DNA of 64,000 bases from Ypsolopha sequella (lineage: Eukaryota; Arthropoda; Insecta; Lepidoptera; Ypsolophidae): positions 20,873,045-20,937,044 of the forward strand of contig OW203990.1 of NCBI GenBank assembly GCA_934047225.1, read 5' to 3'. Under the pieces are notes generated by a model. It was not told the DNA's origin. It did not search any database and worked only from the letters and a program-made list of their open reading frames with translations. Within the stretch, counting starts at the first letter, position 1; each line of letters opens with the position of its first letter. This document shows positions 22,771 through 32,349 of this stretch, in pieces. The translations under genes were made by a program, and so were the position numbers.

Positions 22771-23432
22771 GACCACCTAATTGATGGCGTGTTGGATAGT
22801 TTTATAATCAATGTTAATGATGAAACCAGCACTGACAGTGACACAGATTTTTCAGATTAATAAATTCAGACACTTAAAAGCTCGATTGTTTTATTTATCA
22901 TATTGTTATTAAATGTAGAAACAACAAAAACCAATAATATGTCAATCGATTCATTCGCTAAGTTAATTAATTATTTTATGAAACAAAAATAATTCATTCG
23001 TTCACTAAGTGAATGAATTTAATTAATACCTTTAGGACATCTCTATTTATTTTTCGTCGTCATCTGGTATCACAGTAAACGTCAAACGATACTCTCGATT
23101 TCTGAATTGGGGTATAGTGCTGGTTTTCACTAAGGTGACGCCTAAATTGAATGCCTAAAGATTTATCAACTCTTAATTCTATTATATTAAGTACTCAATA
23201 GAGTACTAAATCTTTAGGCATTATCAAGTAGAGTATCCTTTTTAGGACGACAACATGGCGTTCACTGTAATTTTAGTAGTATGTCAGCTCAAGCGAGTTT
23301 TAAAGCCGGCGCCAGACATGTGGACACTTATTTGCACACTTCTTTGACGACTTTGTACACACATTTGGCGCACCTGCCACACATGCTTCGCAAACTCTTT
23401 TCTCCACAGTATGCTGGTAGACAACAAAGGAG

Positions 23433-23576
23433 ATGGACGACGATTTCGTGGACGCAGTGTGCTTATATTATTTATGTGCATGTAATTATTTTTTACATCT
23501 GCAACAAAATATATCGAAACGTCCGAGAAGAAGGCGTGAATGGATGTGTGTCCATTTTGAACGATCAAACACGTAG
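23433..23576 (+). pseudogene. Harbinger transposase N-terminal stub
   Basis: 47 codons from ATG (MDDDFVDAVC) to TAG. KRPRRRREWMCVHFERSNT resembles the conserved Arg-rich/W-V-H segment at the N-terminus of Harbinger (HARBI1-like) transposases. The DDE catalytic core is absent. Confidence 0.6.
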
Positions 23577-23645
23577 TTTCTCACACAACCGTTCCGTACA
23601 ACAGCGCTCGCGCAACTGGTCTTTGCAAATAGTGTGGCAGGCAGG

Positions 23646-24066
23646 CAGGGTTGGATTTAGACCCTCGGAAAATTATTGTCTATGGGAGTTAAAAATATAC
23701 TACTTGGCTAAAATTATACTACGTTTCGTTTTTCGTTGATTTTTGTTTTGAATTGAAATAAAAACAGCCTATTTGTTAGTGAATTTTTAAAAAAAATTAC
23801 TAATAATATTGATAATTTCATAAAATAGCTTATTTGTTATTGAAATTAAAAAAAAAATTACTAAAAATATTCATAACGCACAGAAATTCCCTATATTGTA
23901 GGGTAAATGTTAAAAAGTAACACGTCTCAATCAATAAAACAAGTCGGTCGGCCTGAAGATAAAATTATGGTATTTTTACGTAGTATAGTTCCATTACGAT
24001 ACTACATACTACATGTCATGAAAATATGGTACAAATAGTATAATTATACTACGAAATCCAACCCTG
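23646..24066. mobile_element. 421-bp hAT MITE with exact 8-bp TSD
   Basis: TIR CAGGGTTGGATTT at both ends, flanked by CAGGCAGG at 23638-23645 and 24067-24074. Inserted in the Harbinger element. AT-rich interior without coding capacity; ATACTACG-type repeats occur near both ends. Confidence 0.9.
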
Positions 24067-24563
24067 CAGGCAGGCTACGCACTTATTTGAACACATTCCT
24101 TTGATGTGCGCTAAAAAACCGATACCGCTCGGCAAAGTGCAAAGCTGTGTACAAACTTTGGAACACATAGACAAAGTCTCGTGCCACACAGTGTGTCCAC
24201 TCGAGTGTTCAAATAAGTGTCCACATGTCTGGCGCCGGCATAATAATAATTATAATTAAAACTCGCGTAAGCTGACATACTACTAAAATTACAGTGAACG
24301 CCATATTGTCATCCTAAAAACGATACTCTACTTGATAATGCCGAAATTGTATCGGTGAAACGGTTGGCATATGGACAACAACAAACTGCCCGATTTAGGA
24401 GACACCTAAGTTTAGTGAAAATGGGTACTTAGGAAGTAAAGTTACGTAAGTAAGTAGTAATATATTTTAATATTAATTTCAGTATTTCTTTAGCATCAAT
24501 CATTCTTGAAATCTCTCTGAATTTTACCTAGACTTATTCTACTTTTTATTTATTAAAGCAACA

Positions 24564-26759
24564 CTATAATTGTTCGCCATATTCTAGAGTCCACATATAA
24601 TCAGCTTTAGGATCCTTAGTCTTGGCAGCCTCTTTAGTAGTTTCTTCAGTCCTTTTCAATAATTTTCCAATCGTCTCAGACAGTTGAGTATTCGTGGGTA
24701 CGTATCGTTCTATATTTTCTAAACGCTTTTCAAATGACCCCCTTTTTCCAAATCTTTCTCGTACAAATTTTTCGTACAGATCAACGTCATGGTCATCTTC
24801 TTCGTCATCATGCGGTGCTCTTTTGTAATCGTATACTGGTTTTGTTTTTCCATAATAGTTGCCGTCATAGCTTTTATAATCAATGTCATCTCCGTCTTCA
24901 TTCTTGTTATTTGTTTTCTTTTCATTATTATTTTCTTCTTCTTCGCTGTCTTCTTCACTGTGCAAAGTGTTAATCTTGTTTTTAGGTTTTGGAGGAGATT
25001 CTTCGTAATTGTAAGCTAAGACATCTTCGGGTAGTTTAATTTCTGGTAATTTAATCGAAACGTCATCAAACTTAATATTTAAGTGTTTGTCATAATGGGT
25101 ATCTTCAGGGGGTAAAGCATCATCATGTGCGTTTTCATTTTGATCACTACTACTTGTTTTAGTAGGTGTTTCATTTTCATCATTTATTCTGGATGTTGGG
25201 GTATCTTCGTGAGAGTTTTTATCATGTTTATAATTTAGTGGTATTCTCTCAAATTCTTGTTTTGCATTGTTTTGAAGCTTTTTTACTTCGGAATATCTAT
25301 TTTCTATATTGCCAATCTTTTCATTACTAAATTCCTCTTTTGAGGATTCCAAATGTGGATTTAAGCTCTTATCCAGATTGTTAATATTAGCCCTTTGATG
25401 TACATCATCTTCATTTTCTTCACTTAACTCAGCACTCTCATTACTAATTTCTATTACAGGTTTTACTTCACCTTCATTTACTTTTGGGTATTTGTTAAAA
25501 TCAGAGTCTTCGTCATTATCAAGGTGATCTCTTGCAGATTCTATGTCACCCTTTTCATTTAACTGTATCCTTTCATAGCTGAAGTCTCTTAAGTCAACAT
25601 CTTGAATGTTGAGTGGTGATTTTATTTTGTGATTTGCTTCCGATTCTTGAGACCCATCGTGTAATGTTATCTCAGAATGTGCATCAGTTTCCTTGTTTGT
25701 TTCAATGCTTTCACTACTTTGACTGGAATGGTTTTCTTTATAATCATCATTTGCTTCTAAATTTTCCATCGCATCATTGCTCTTCAAATCTTCTTTTTCA
25801 TCGCTTTCTTGTTCACTTTCTTGTCCACTCTCTTGTGTTTTTTTATATTTATCAGCTTTTTCAGTGCTGGAATATTTTTCATTACTTTGTTCATCGTGAA
25901 TCTTTGTGTGGGCATATTTTTCATTATCTGGTTTATCTTGATCGATTTCTTTGCTTAAATCAGATGAAGAATCAGTTGCTGTTTCGTTTAAGTCATTTTC
26001 TTCACTTCCTGAATTTTTTTGAGCTTCAGGTATAATTTCATGTTCTTCTTCACTGCGGTAACTTAACTTTGAACGACCAAATTGGCCACTATCGTCATCA
26101 CTAATGATATCGCGTACAGTATCTTCAGTTTGAATTTCCTCCGAGGTGCCTGAATGATTCTCAGCACTATTTGGGCTAACTTTTTGTGTGTTTTCTACGT
26201 TCAGAATGGGTCTAGGGTAAGATACTTGAATTGGTGCATTATTTAAGTCTAGATTTGCTTTGCGGATGTCATCGTGTAACGTTTCGATATTAAAGTCAGC
26301 TAAATCTGAGGGTTTAATATACTTTTGAGCATTTTCTGGAGGATATATTATCTGGTCATGTTTATTTTCTGTATAAGGAGTATGTGAAGTTTCATAGTCA
26401 ACGATAACTGACCTTTTCTTTCTTATCAAATTATTTTTAGCATGACCTTTAGTCTTTTTATTATCATCTGGATTTTCGTTTTTCTTGTAAACATACTTCA
26501 TTATGGAATCACTTTTAACGACAGATTCAGGAGACGCAGTGGTGTTCTTAGTATCAGCTTTAGTTACCGTATTTGCATTAGTCACTGGTTTTGGCTCATC
26601 CGATTTTGTACTATGTGTGTTAGTAATAGTTTGTGGGACAATATTTGCATCTGTGGTATTTGCTTGTTGACTTCGGTAACATGCCGTATTATTTTCATTT
26701 TCCAAGTTGCTATTACAAGTATGTGTCTCATTCTTGGCCTGAATTTGAGCATATGTGAC
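24564..26759 (-). CDS. Terminal exon of an acidic, probably secreted protein of unknown function
   Basis: One exon of 731 codons plus TAG. The acceptor is CTTCGCAG; the exon starts at 26759 in phase 0 (VTYAQIQAKNETHTC). No Met occurs in the first 85 residues, so a start exon lies upstream, probably within 26760-28452. Composition is very rich in Glu, Asp, Asn, Ser and Lys, with only two Cys, both in the N-terminal 30 residues: largely disordered. Possible processing features are RKKRS (exon residues about 113-117), and FVRERFGKRGSFEKR near residues 665-676, where GKR could direct amidation and cleavage. The last 75 residues (ENIERYVPTNTQLSETIG, then LLKRTEE) look more ordered. Minus-strand AATAAA signals lie 10-19 bp past the stop. 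The family is not recognised. It lies 1.7 kb downstream of the peroxidase gene on the same strand. Confidence 0.8.
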   Translation of the reverse strand, partial: VTYAQIQAKNETHTCNSNLENENNTACYRSQQANTTDANIVPQTITNTHSTKSDEPKPVTNANTVTKADTKNTTASPESVVKSDSIMKYVYKKNENPDDNKKTKGHAKNNLIRKKRSVIVDYETSHTPYTENKHDQIIYPPENAQKYIKPSDLADFNIETLHDDIRKANLDLNNAPIQVSYPRPILNVENTQKVSPNSAENHSGTSEEIQTEDTVRDIISDDDSGQFGRSKLSYRSEEEHEIIPEAQKNSGSEENDLNETATDSSSDLSKEIDQDKPDNEKYAHTKIHDEQSNEKYSSTEKADKYKKTQESGQESEQESDEKEDLKSNDAMENLEANDDYKENHSSQSSESIETNKETDAHSEITLHDGSQESEANHKIKSPLNIQDVDLRDFSYERIQLNEKGDIESARDHLDNDEDSDFNKYPKVNEGEVKPVIEISNESAELSEENEDDVHQRANINNLDKSLNPHLESSKEEFSNEKIGNIENRYSEVKKLQNNAKQEFERIPLNYKHDKNSHEDTPTSRINDENETPTKTSSSDQNENAHDDALPPEDTHYDKHLNIKFDDVSIKLPEIKLPEDVLAYNYEESPPKPKNKINTLHSEEDSEEEENNNEKKTNNKNEDGDDIDYKSYDGNYYGKTKPVYDYKRAPHDDEEDDHDVDLYEKFVRERFGKRGSFEKRLENIERYVPTNTQLSETIGKLLKRTEETTKEAAKTKDPKADYMWTLEYGEQL

Positions 26760-27423
26760 CTGCGAAGATGTTAGATATAATAGATGAGAAATTTATAGTC
26801 GACATGAATGTAAAGATTAGTATCTACTTACTCTTCAATTATTATTGTTGTGCAGATACATTTTCTAAGGGTGCCATTATTTGTATAAATAAAACAACAT
26901 ACAATATTTAATCTACAAACTTACGTTTTATTTCTTTTATTATTATTTACAGAATAATACACATTTTACCAACTTCTTGTACATACACCGCATTCGGACT
27001 TAAAATAAATAAAAAGTAACAAACTAAAGACAGCTTTAATATCTCCTGATAAAAAAAATGAATAATATGCTTAAAAAATTGTATCGTAATGTCAAAAAAC
27101 ATAATAAACAACTGGGCAAGTCCTAAAAATGCCCAAGGCAAAAAAGTATGCTACTTATTTCTCTTTTAAACTTATGACTTATTTGAATAAAGAGATATAT
27201 TTTTGAAATTCATTAAAAAATTACGGTTTCTTATTTAAAGTTAACTTGCAAGAAACTGGCTGAGCTACAAAAAATATGGCAATTAAGCGTTTCACCTCCC
27301 TTTAACTTCAACTTTGTTTCCCTTTGTTTGTACAATACTTATATTTCTTATATCAAAACAACAATAGTAAAGCAATCTACAATCTTATGTTAATAAAAAT
27401 ACTTGGCAGTGTCGGATATTTTA
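26760..27423. other. Upstream of the acidic gene; first exon expected here or just beyond
   Basis: A strong minus-strand donor (GAAGA then GTAAGT, 26834) ends a short stretch that cannot join the acidic exon in frame. A minus-strand hydrophobic stretch at about 27010-27065 (LKLSLVCYFLFILSPNA) looks like a signal peptide, but its donor is weak and no Met precedes it cleanly. Confidence 0.3.
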
Positions 27424-28066
27424 TGGTACGTTCACACGCACGCGTTTAACTCGACATTCAACGTGCACATTCACATTCACGAGCGTGTAAACGGTACGCC
27501 CGAGCCCGTGAACGCGCCTGTGAACGTGAATGCCGCGAATCGGGCGAGTGTCGGTTTTTTGGCAAAGTTCAAAGGATGAATGTGCGGGCGCCCGGTGACT
27601 GTTTAAACGCGCGCGGGCAGTCAGTCTCTCCCGCCCGCGCTTTCGCGAAGAGTGGATCTTCAACGTTGCTAAGAAAGTCGCTACGATCGGAGATTACAAC
27701 ATGGCGGAATGGTCAAACGAGACAATTTTGACGTTCCTGGAATATTACCAGGAAGAAGAAATATTATGGAACCCCGAACATAAATTCCATAAACATAATT
27801 TCTGTGAACTTTTATCATCCACCACCTTCTTTGCAGTCTTTTGCTCCGTCGTTCATCATTTTGTTTCTTTTTCCAATAAAAATAAGTTAAGCCAAAGGAT
27901 ATGGCAGCAACAACACCGAGATCCTCGCTGCCCGCCATGCTGGCACTGACTGACACGACGGCGTGCGTGTGAACAGCTTGAATTTCCGCCGGCCCGGGAC
28001 GGGCTGCATGCCGTGCAGCCCGCCAGGCAGCCCGCCGGGCTGCACGGCGCGCGTGTGAACGTAGCA
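27424..28066 (+). mobile_element. PIF/Harbinger element with MADF remnant, 643 bp
   Basis: TIRs TGGTACGTTCACACGCACG (left) and TGCTACGTTCACACGCGCG (right, inverted), flanked by TTA at 27421-27423 and 28067-28069. The ends are GC-rich. It encodes a truncated MADF-type protein on the plus strand (27701-27949) and no transposase, so it depends on a partner in trans. Confidence 0.88.
27701..27949 (+). pseudogene. Truncated MADF/Myb-like protein of Harbinger
   Basis: ATG opens MAEWSNETILTFLEYYQEEE, then LWNPEHKFHKHNF, which matches the start of MADF DNA-binding domains (helix, then LW(D/N)..h..Y). Harbinger transposons carry such a second protein that helps the transposase enter the nucleus and bind DNA. 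The frame then runs into unrelated sequence and stops at 82 codons. Confidence 0.65.
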
Positions 28067-28452
28067 TTAGACTCTTGGCTTAATAATGATAAATCTACAT
28101 TTATTTATACTGAATTATATTTTGTTCTTAATTTTTTCGAAAGCTTTGATATTTACGAAATTGTACAATGATTAGGTGATCTACTTATTTACTTTATACA
28201 CTAAATTTTCTAATTCATGCATATGTTGAAAGCGCAAGTGTGATCTAAAATTTTTTTGAACTAAATTCCTAAAAGGACAGCCTCCTTGATCTCAGATGGC
28301 TATACTCATAGTTTTATGTCAAGTTCGTAATTGCACTTCCAACATAGTCGTTTCTATATTACATTCTAAAACAGATGCGTGCGAAAGTGAGACTTAAACT
28401 GATGACTATTCGGTTCTAAATGTCTAAACAATAAATACGTGGTGCGGTGCGT

Positions 28453-28591
28453 CTATTTCTTCCCTAGGAACGGGTCGTATGAGAAGCTACTCACGAACTG
28501 CTTGGCGTTCCCGGCGAACGGTGGCGGCTCCGCCCACTTGCTGAAGTCTATCGAGGGGATTATACCACTTCTGCATGGCACTCGGGGATTG
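28453..28591 (-). CDS. Peroxidase terminal exon
   Basis: 139 bp. Acceptor ATATTTTCAG. Reads NPRVPCRSGIIPSIDFSKWA then a 26-residue tail ending YDPFLGKK and TAG. A minus-strand AATAAA lies near 28100, just outside the Harbinger element. Confidence 0.93.
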
Positions 28592-31500
28592 CTGAAAATA
28601 TAGGCTAGTATTTAGGAAGGACCAATATAAAGAAATAAAAATTCAGTATTGGAAAATGGCCTTGTACTCGGAGATTCCGAAGACGTAAAAAAGGATACAA
28701 AAGTTACTAGCAGATAGAGATCATGGTTTCTCCCTTCGTGAGCATATGTGTGTTCGATACTATTTAGTTACGTTAAATTCGTTTGAAAAAAGTCAGTAAA
28801 CTGTACGTCGTGTACAATAAGGGTACCGGTACCGGTATGCCAAACCGTATTTCGCTTGTTCCTCGCCTTATTTACCAAATTTGAACTCAGACTGCAGACA
28901 GGCAGGCTTCATAAAAGGGTTTTCAGAATATAACAGAATAAGGGCTAGAGAGTGAAAAACTTCTGATCAGAAAAATATAAAATAGATGGTTTGTTTTCTT
29001 ACAGTTCGTGGTCAGGTAAGACGAATGGATAAAGCTGCACGGTATCAATGATGTCAGTGTTGTCACAAATGACTCGTGCGAGGCGCGCCTTTTTTACTTC
29101 TTTCAACTGTTCAGGTGTAAATGATGATGGCTGCTGTGGAAGCTCGTACCTGTAGGTAAATATATTTAATTGAAGACTTTTGTCTGTAGAAACCGACATT
29201 CTTAGAGAAAATTACCCTTAGTTGATCAACTCACCAAAATCTGTCCCCACGTCTTGAGTAAGAAAACTGCGTAGCGATAATGCAAGCAAAAGTTGGTCCA
29301 AGCATAGAACCCGGCAATGGTCGCTCCGAGACACCGCCTGACCATAAGTCAACGTCGACCGGATGCTCGAATATTGACTCGTATTTGCGAACCGTCTCGT
29401 TGGGCATGGATCCGAATAAGTCTTGGAAGCTGTCAGCTCCAGACAGACCACAGAACTTCCTGAACTCCATGTATCCCGGCAAACCGAACTCACGACCTCT
29501 CTGCATATTGAATGATACCAAGTCCATTCCGAATCTGGCCCCGACTTTCTTGAATAAGTGGTTTGTGACCTCTTGGGTGATAGAGTCGTCCATAGCTTGA
29601 GCTACTTGATTCATCAGGCCCATTACGTACTCGTCAAGGACACCAGCCCTATAAAGATCGTAAGGTCTTCGGATGAGGTCTGAGAGCCTCTTTGAAGCTG
29701 TAAATGCAATAAAAAAATCAAGATAAGGATGAAAAATTGTTCATAATGTATTTGGAGTAAACCGTTGCCCGTATTCCTTACCGATGAACTTGTGAGCCTT
29801 GGACCAACGTTCAACAGCAGTGGGCAGAAGTGAATGACCGAATCGGTAGGCAGCAGCAGCGAAGGCATCGATGACGTCCGGATTCACGTTAGGATCATGA
29901 CCTTCCCAGTAACCCTGAAACAATGGTTCCGTTAAAACATGTCGACATATCAATGGTAATTTATGGAGATTTCGGTAACTTACCTCTTTCTCGAGAACAA
30001 GGCCGAATTTATCCATGACATCTTTGCCGAGCAATATGGGTAGGAACTCGTTGTAGGTAATGTGCTGTATCTCTGCGATGTTGATGCGTCTGGCTTCCTG
30101 GAAGAGGGTTTCGTCGTCCCAGTGAGGGTTGACGGCTGCGAGACCTTCAGCTACTCGGTTGTGTTCTCTTGCCATGAGGGTGTGCATAACAGTCAGAACG
30201 AGTTGCTCGTTTACTCTGATTTCACCTGGATAAAAAAGATGGCTTGTAAATTTTATACAAATACTTATTAGAGGCACTGCCTCTTATTAGAGATTGGCAG
30301 TGTGACTCGCATAGTCACATTTTAAAAACAATATTTTCGTCTATTCTGTTGGAGATAGATAAGAGATCGCTGTTCTTGGGGCACAGATCACGGGTTTTGG
30401 GACGAACATTTTATTATTATATTAGAGCCAGCCGTATGGAACACATTACGGTCCATAAAACTTCGATCACAAATTGTATGGTAATCTTTGATAAAGGTGA
30501 AAATTTTGATCTCGCCACAAAAGAAATCAACATCATAAAATTTTTAATCGTAATTTCTACTAAACGCCTTCTCGTAAAAGAAAACATAAATTTTCGTGTT
30601 GAACAATTTCAAACAACGTGTACTTTTTTTCGTATAGTATAAACAGTTGTGAAGTAAAACAATAATAATGTTTTCGAAAATAATCCAAATTTTTAGATCT
30701 TTAACCATTCCCATTAATAACAATCATAACAGAAAATATTACAATTAATAAAATTTGTAATCAGAATTTTATTGAGTGTCAGTACTTGACTTCATCTTAT
30801 TCGGGGATCTAAGTGCTATATCCAAATACTTACATTACAATTCGTAGAAAATTAGATATAAGAAACCTTGAAGAGGTAAGGGTCAGGTCACTTACCAGCT
30901 TCGAAACAGTACATGTTCTTGTTAGGGCGGGTGCACCCTTCGTCAGGGATATCCAGTTTTAGCGGCAGCAAGTCTTTCAGTCCGTATTCTTTGAAGACTG
31001 GGTTCATGCGGAGGAGGCCACCGTAACCTGTTCTCAGCTTCCTAAAATTGTATGGAGTTTTTGAGCATGATAGAAGTTTTTATTTAATTTATAAGAACGG
31101 TTTCGCGGCCGGATTGTGAAAAACCCACTTTTTTCTAATTAATCGAAACAGAACACTTAAATTCGAAATTCACTCAATAGTTAACCCTTAAAAACACTTA
31201 ATAATCTTTGTATTGTGTATGCTGCCATCGCAAAGTTTACATTGATTACTGTAAATTACAATTTCAAAATGTTTTTTACAGAAGCCAATGGAAACTTTGC
31301 GATGGCTACATACACAATACATAGGTGATAAAGTTTTGTTGAATAAGTATTGAGTGAATTTTGAATTTAAGTGTTCTGTTTCGATTAATTAGAAAACGGC
31401 GGGTTTTTCACAAGCGCTCTTAAGGAATTGAAGTGTTCGTTACCTGGCGAATTTTTCAGTGACTCCATAAACTGTGTTACCATCAATTACTCCTGTCAAA

Positions 31501-32305
31501 GTGTTGAATGGTACCCTAGATCCTGCGAAACAAAAAGAAGCACATATAAGTAAATAATATATTTTTTTCCTTGGATTCCAGAGTTTTATCACATTTTTCT
31601 GCATACGATGGCTTACGACCCGGCGGCGGCGTTATTCGTGTCACCGCAACGCAATATATTTGATATAAAATTAAGTAGGTATATTTTATTTATTACGTGC
31701 AATACCAGTCACGTGACATGTCAAGTAAATTAAAGTCCGCAATTAGGTTGTAAGTTAATTCACCACTCTACCATAGTTGTGCTCTTACAACCTGTCCTAA
31801 GCTACTCTAATTGACCTACGCACGACGTATGTAGAGTATGACATAGACCACTTTATTTCATTTACCAGATTGCATTACCTTGCTTAATTTATTAGCCCAC
31901 TGACGGCTAAATGGTCCCATAAATAAATAACCCGCTATCAAACCGAAATAATAATTATCCTGATAATAATCATTAAAACATTGCAAATGAATTATTTAAT
32001 GCGTTGTTTACACAATCTTTGCTGTGCTAATTTATTGGAGTTTCCTCAGGTGATCCGTCTTAGAAGAAATTAGCGAATGTTACGGCTGTTAAAACTGTAA
32101 TTGAGGGCTATTTGTTATGATCATGTGCGATTAGAGTGGGTTCCTATCTCTATCTCGTGTTAGGATCTCTATGTTGCAGGCTTTAACGGTTTGTGAAGTC
32201 ATTTTCATATAAGATTCATATAAGATATAATTATTTTGTATGGGGAAATTTTTATTGTTTGCCGTTATAGAAGCTCCACCACATAACACATACACATACA
32301 CACAC

Positions 32306-32349
<44 letters not shown>

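Larger units (their letters stand above)
18517..23119. mobile_element. Possible 4.6-kb composite bounded by inverted repeats
   Basis: GCCTATACCCC...AAATCGAGAGTATCGTTTGAC (18517-18556) is matched inverted by GTCAAACGATACTCTCGATTT...GGGGTATAG (23081-23117). Just inside both ends are ATTCGTTCA-type repeats (18640, 22995). The interval holds a transposase fragment (20059-20538), a THAP-like start (19458), the 8-bp satellite, and a 33-residue acidic frame (22759-22860, ending SDTDFSD). It may be one old element or two solo ends of the same family; I cannot decide. Confidence 0.35.
23304..24240 (+). mobile_element. PIF/Harbinger non-autonomous element
   Basis: TIRs of about 35 bp: GCCGGCGCCAGACATGTGGA, continuing CACTTATTTG, at both ends inverted. 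TAA at 23301-23303 and 24241-24243 fits the TWA target of this superfamily. It holds a short N-terminal transposase frame (23433-23576). Without its own 421-bp hAT insertion it would be about 508 bp. Confidence 0.8.
23131..24425. mobile_element. Outer fold-back element carrying a nested Harbinger and hAT
   Basis: Arms 23217-23303 and 24241-24344 are inverted copies (GGCATTATCAAGTAGAGTAT, then ATGGCGTTCACTGTAATTTT, then GTATGTCAGCT). A weaker match continues outward (TTTTCACTAA...CCTAAAT). The loop between the arms is occupied by the Harbinger element 23304-24240. Confidence 0.75.

Noticed and set aside
24719..26035. Plus-strand and other-frame ORFs over the acidic exon
   Set aside because: Low-complexity shadows (runs of F/L/H or K/M) of the long minus-strand frame.
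26829..26900. GAAGA/GTAAGT donor as the exon before the acidic exon
   Set aside because: The phase does not match: the ATG frame meets TAA first, and the frame needed for the long exon contains TGA.
27681..28067. 128-residue minus frame over the Harbinger element
   Set aside because: Ala/Arg-rich start is the GC-rich TIR region; the sense MADF-like frame is the better reading.
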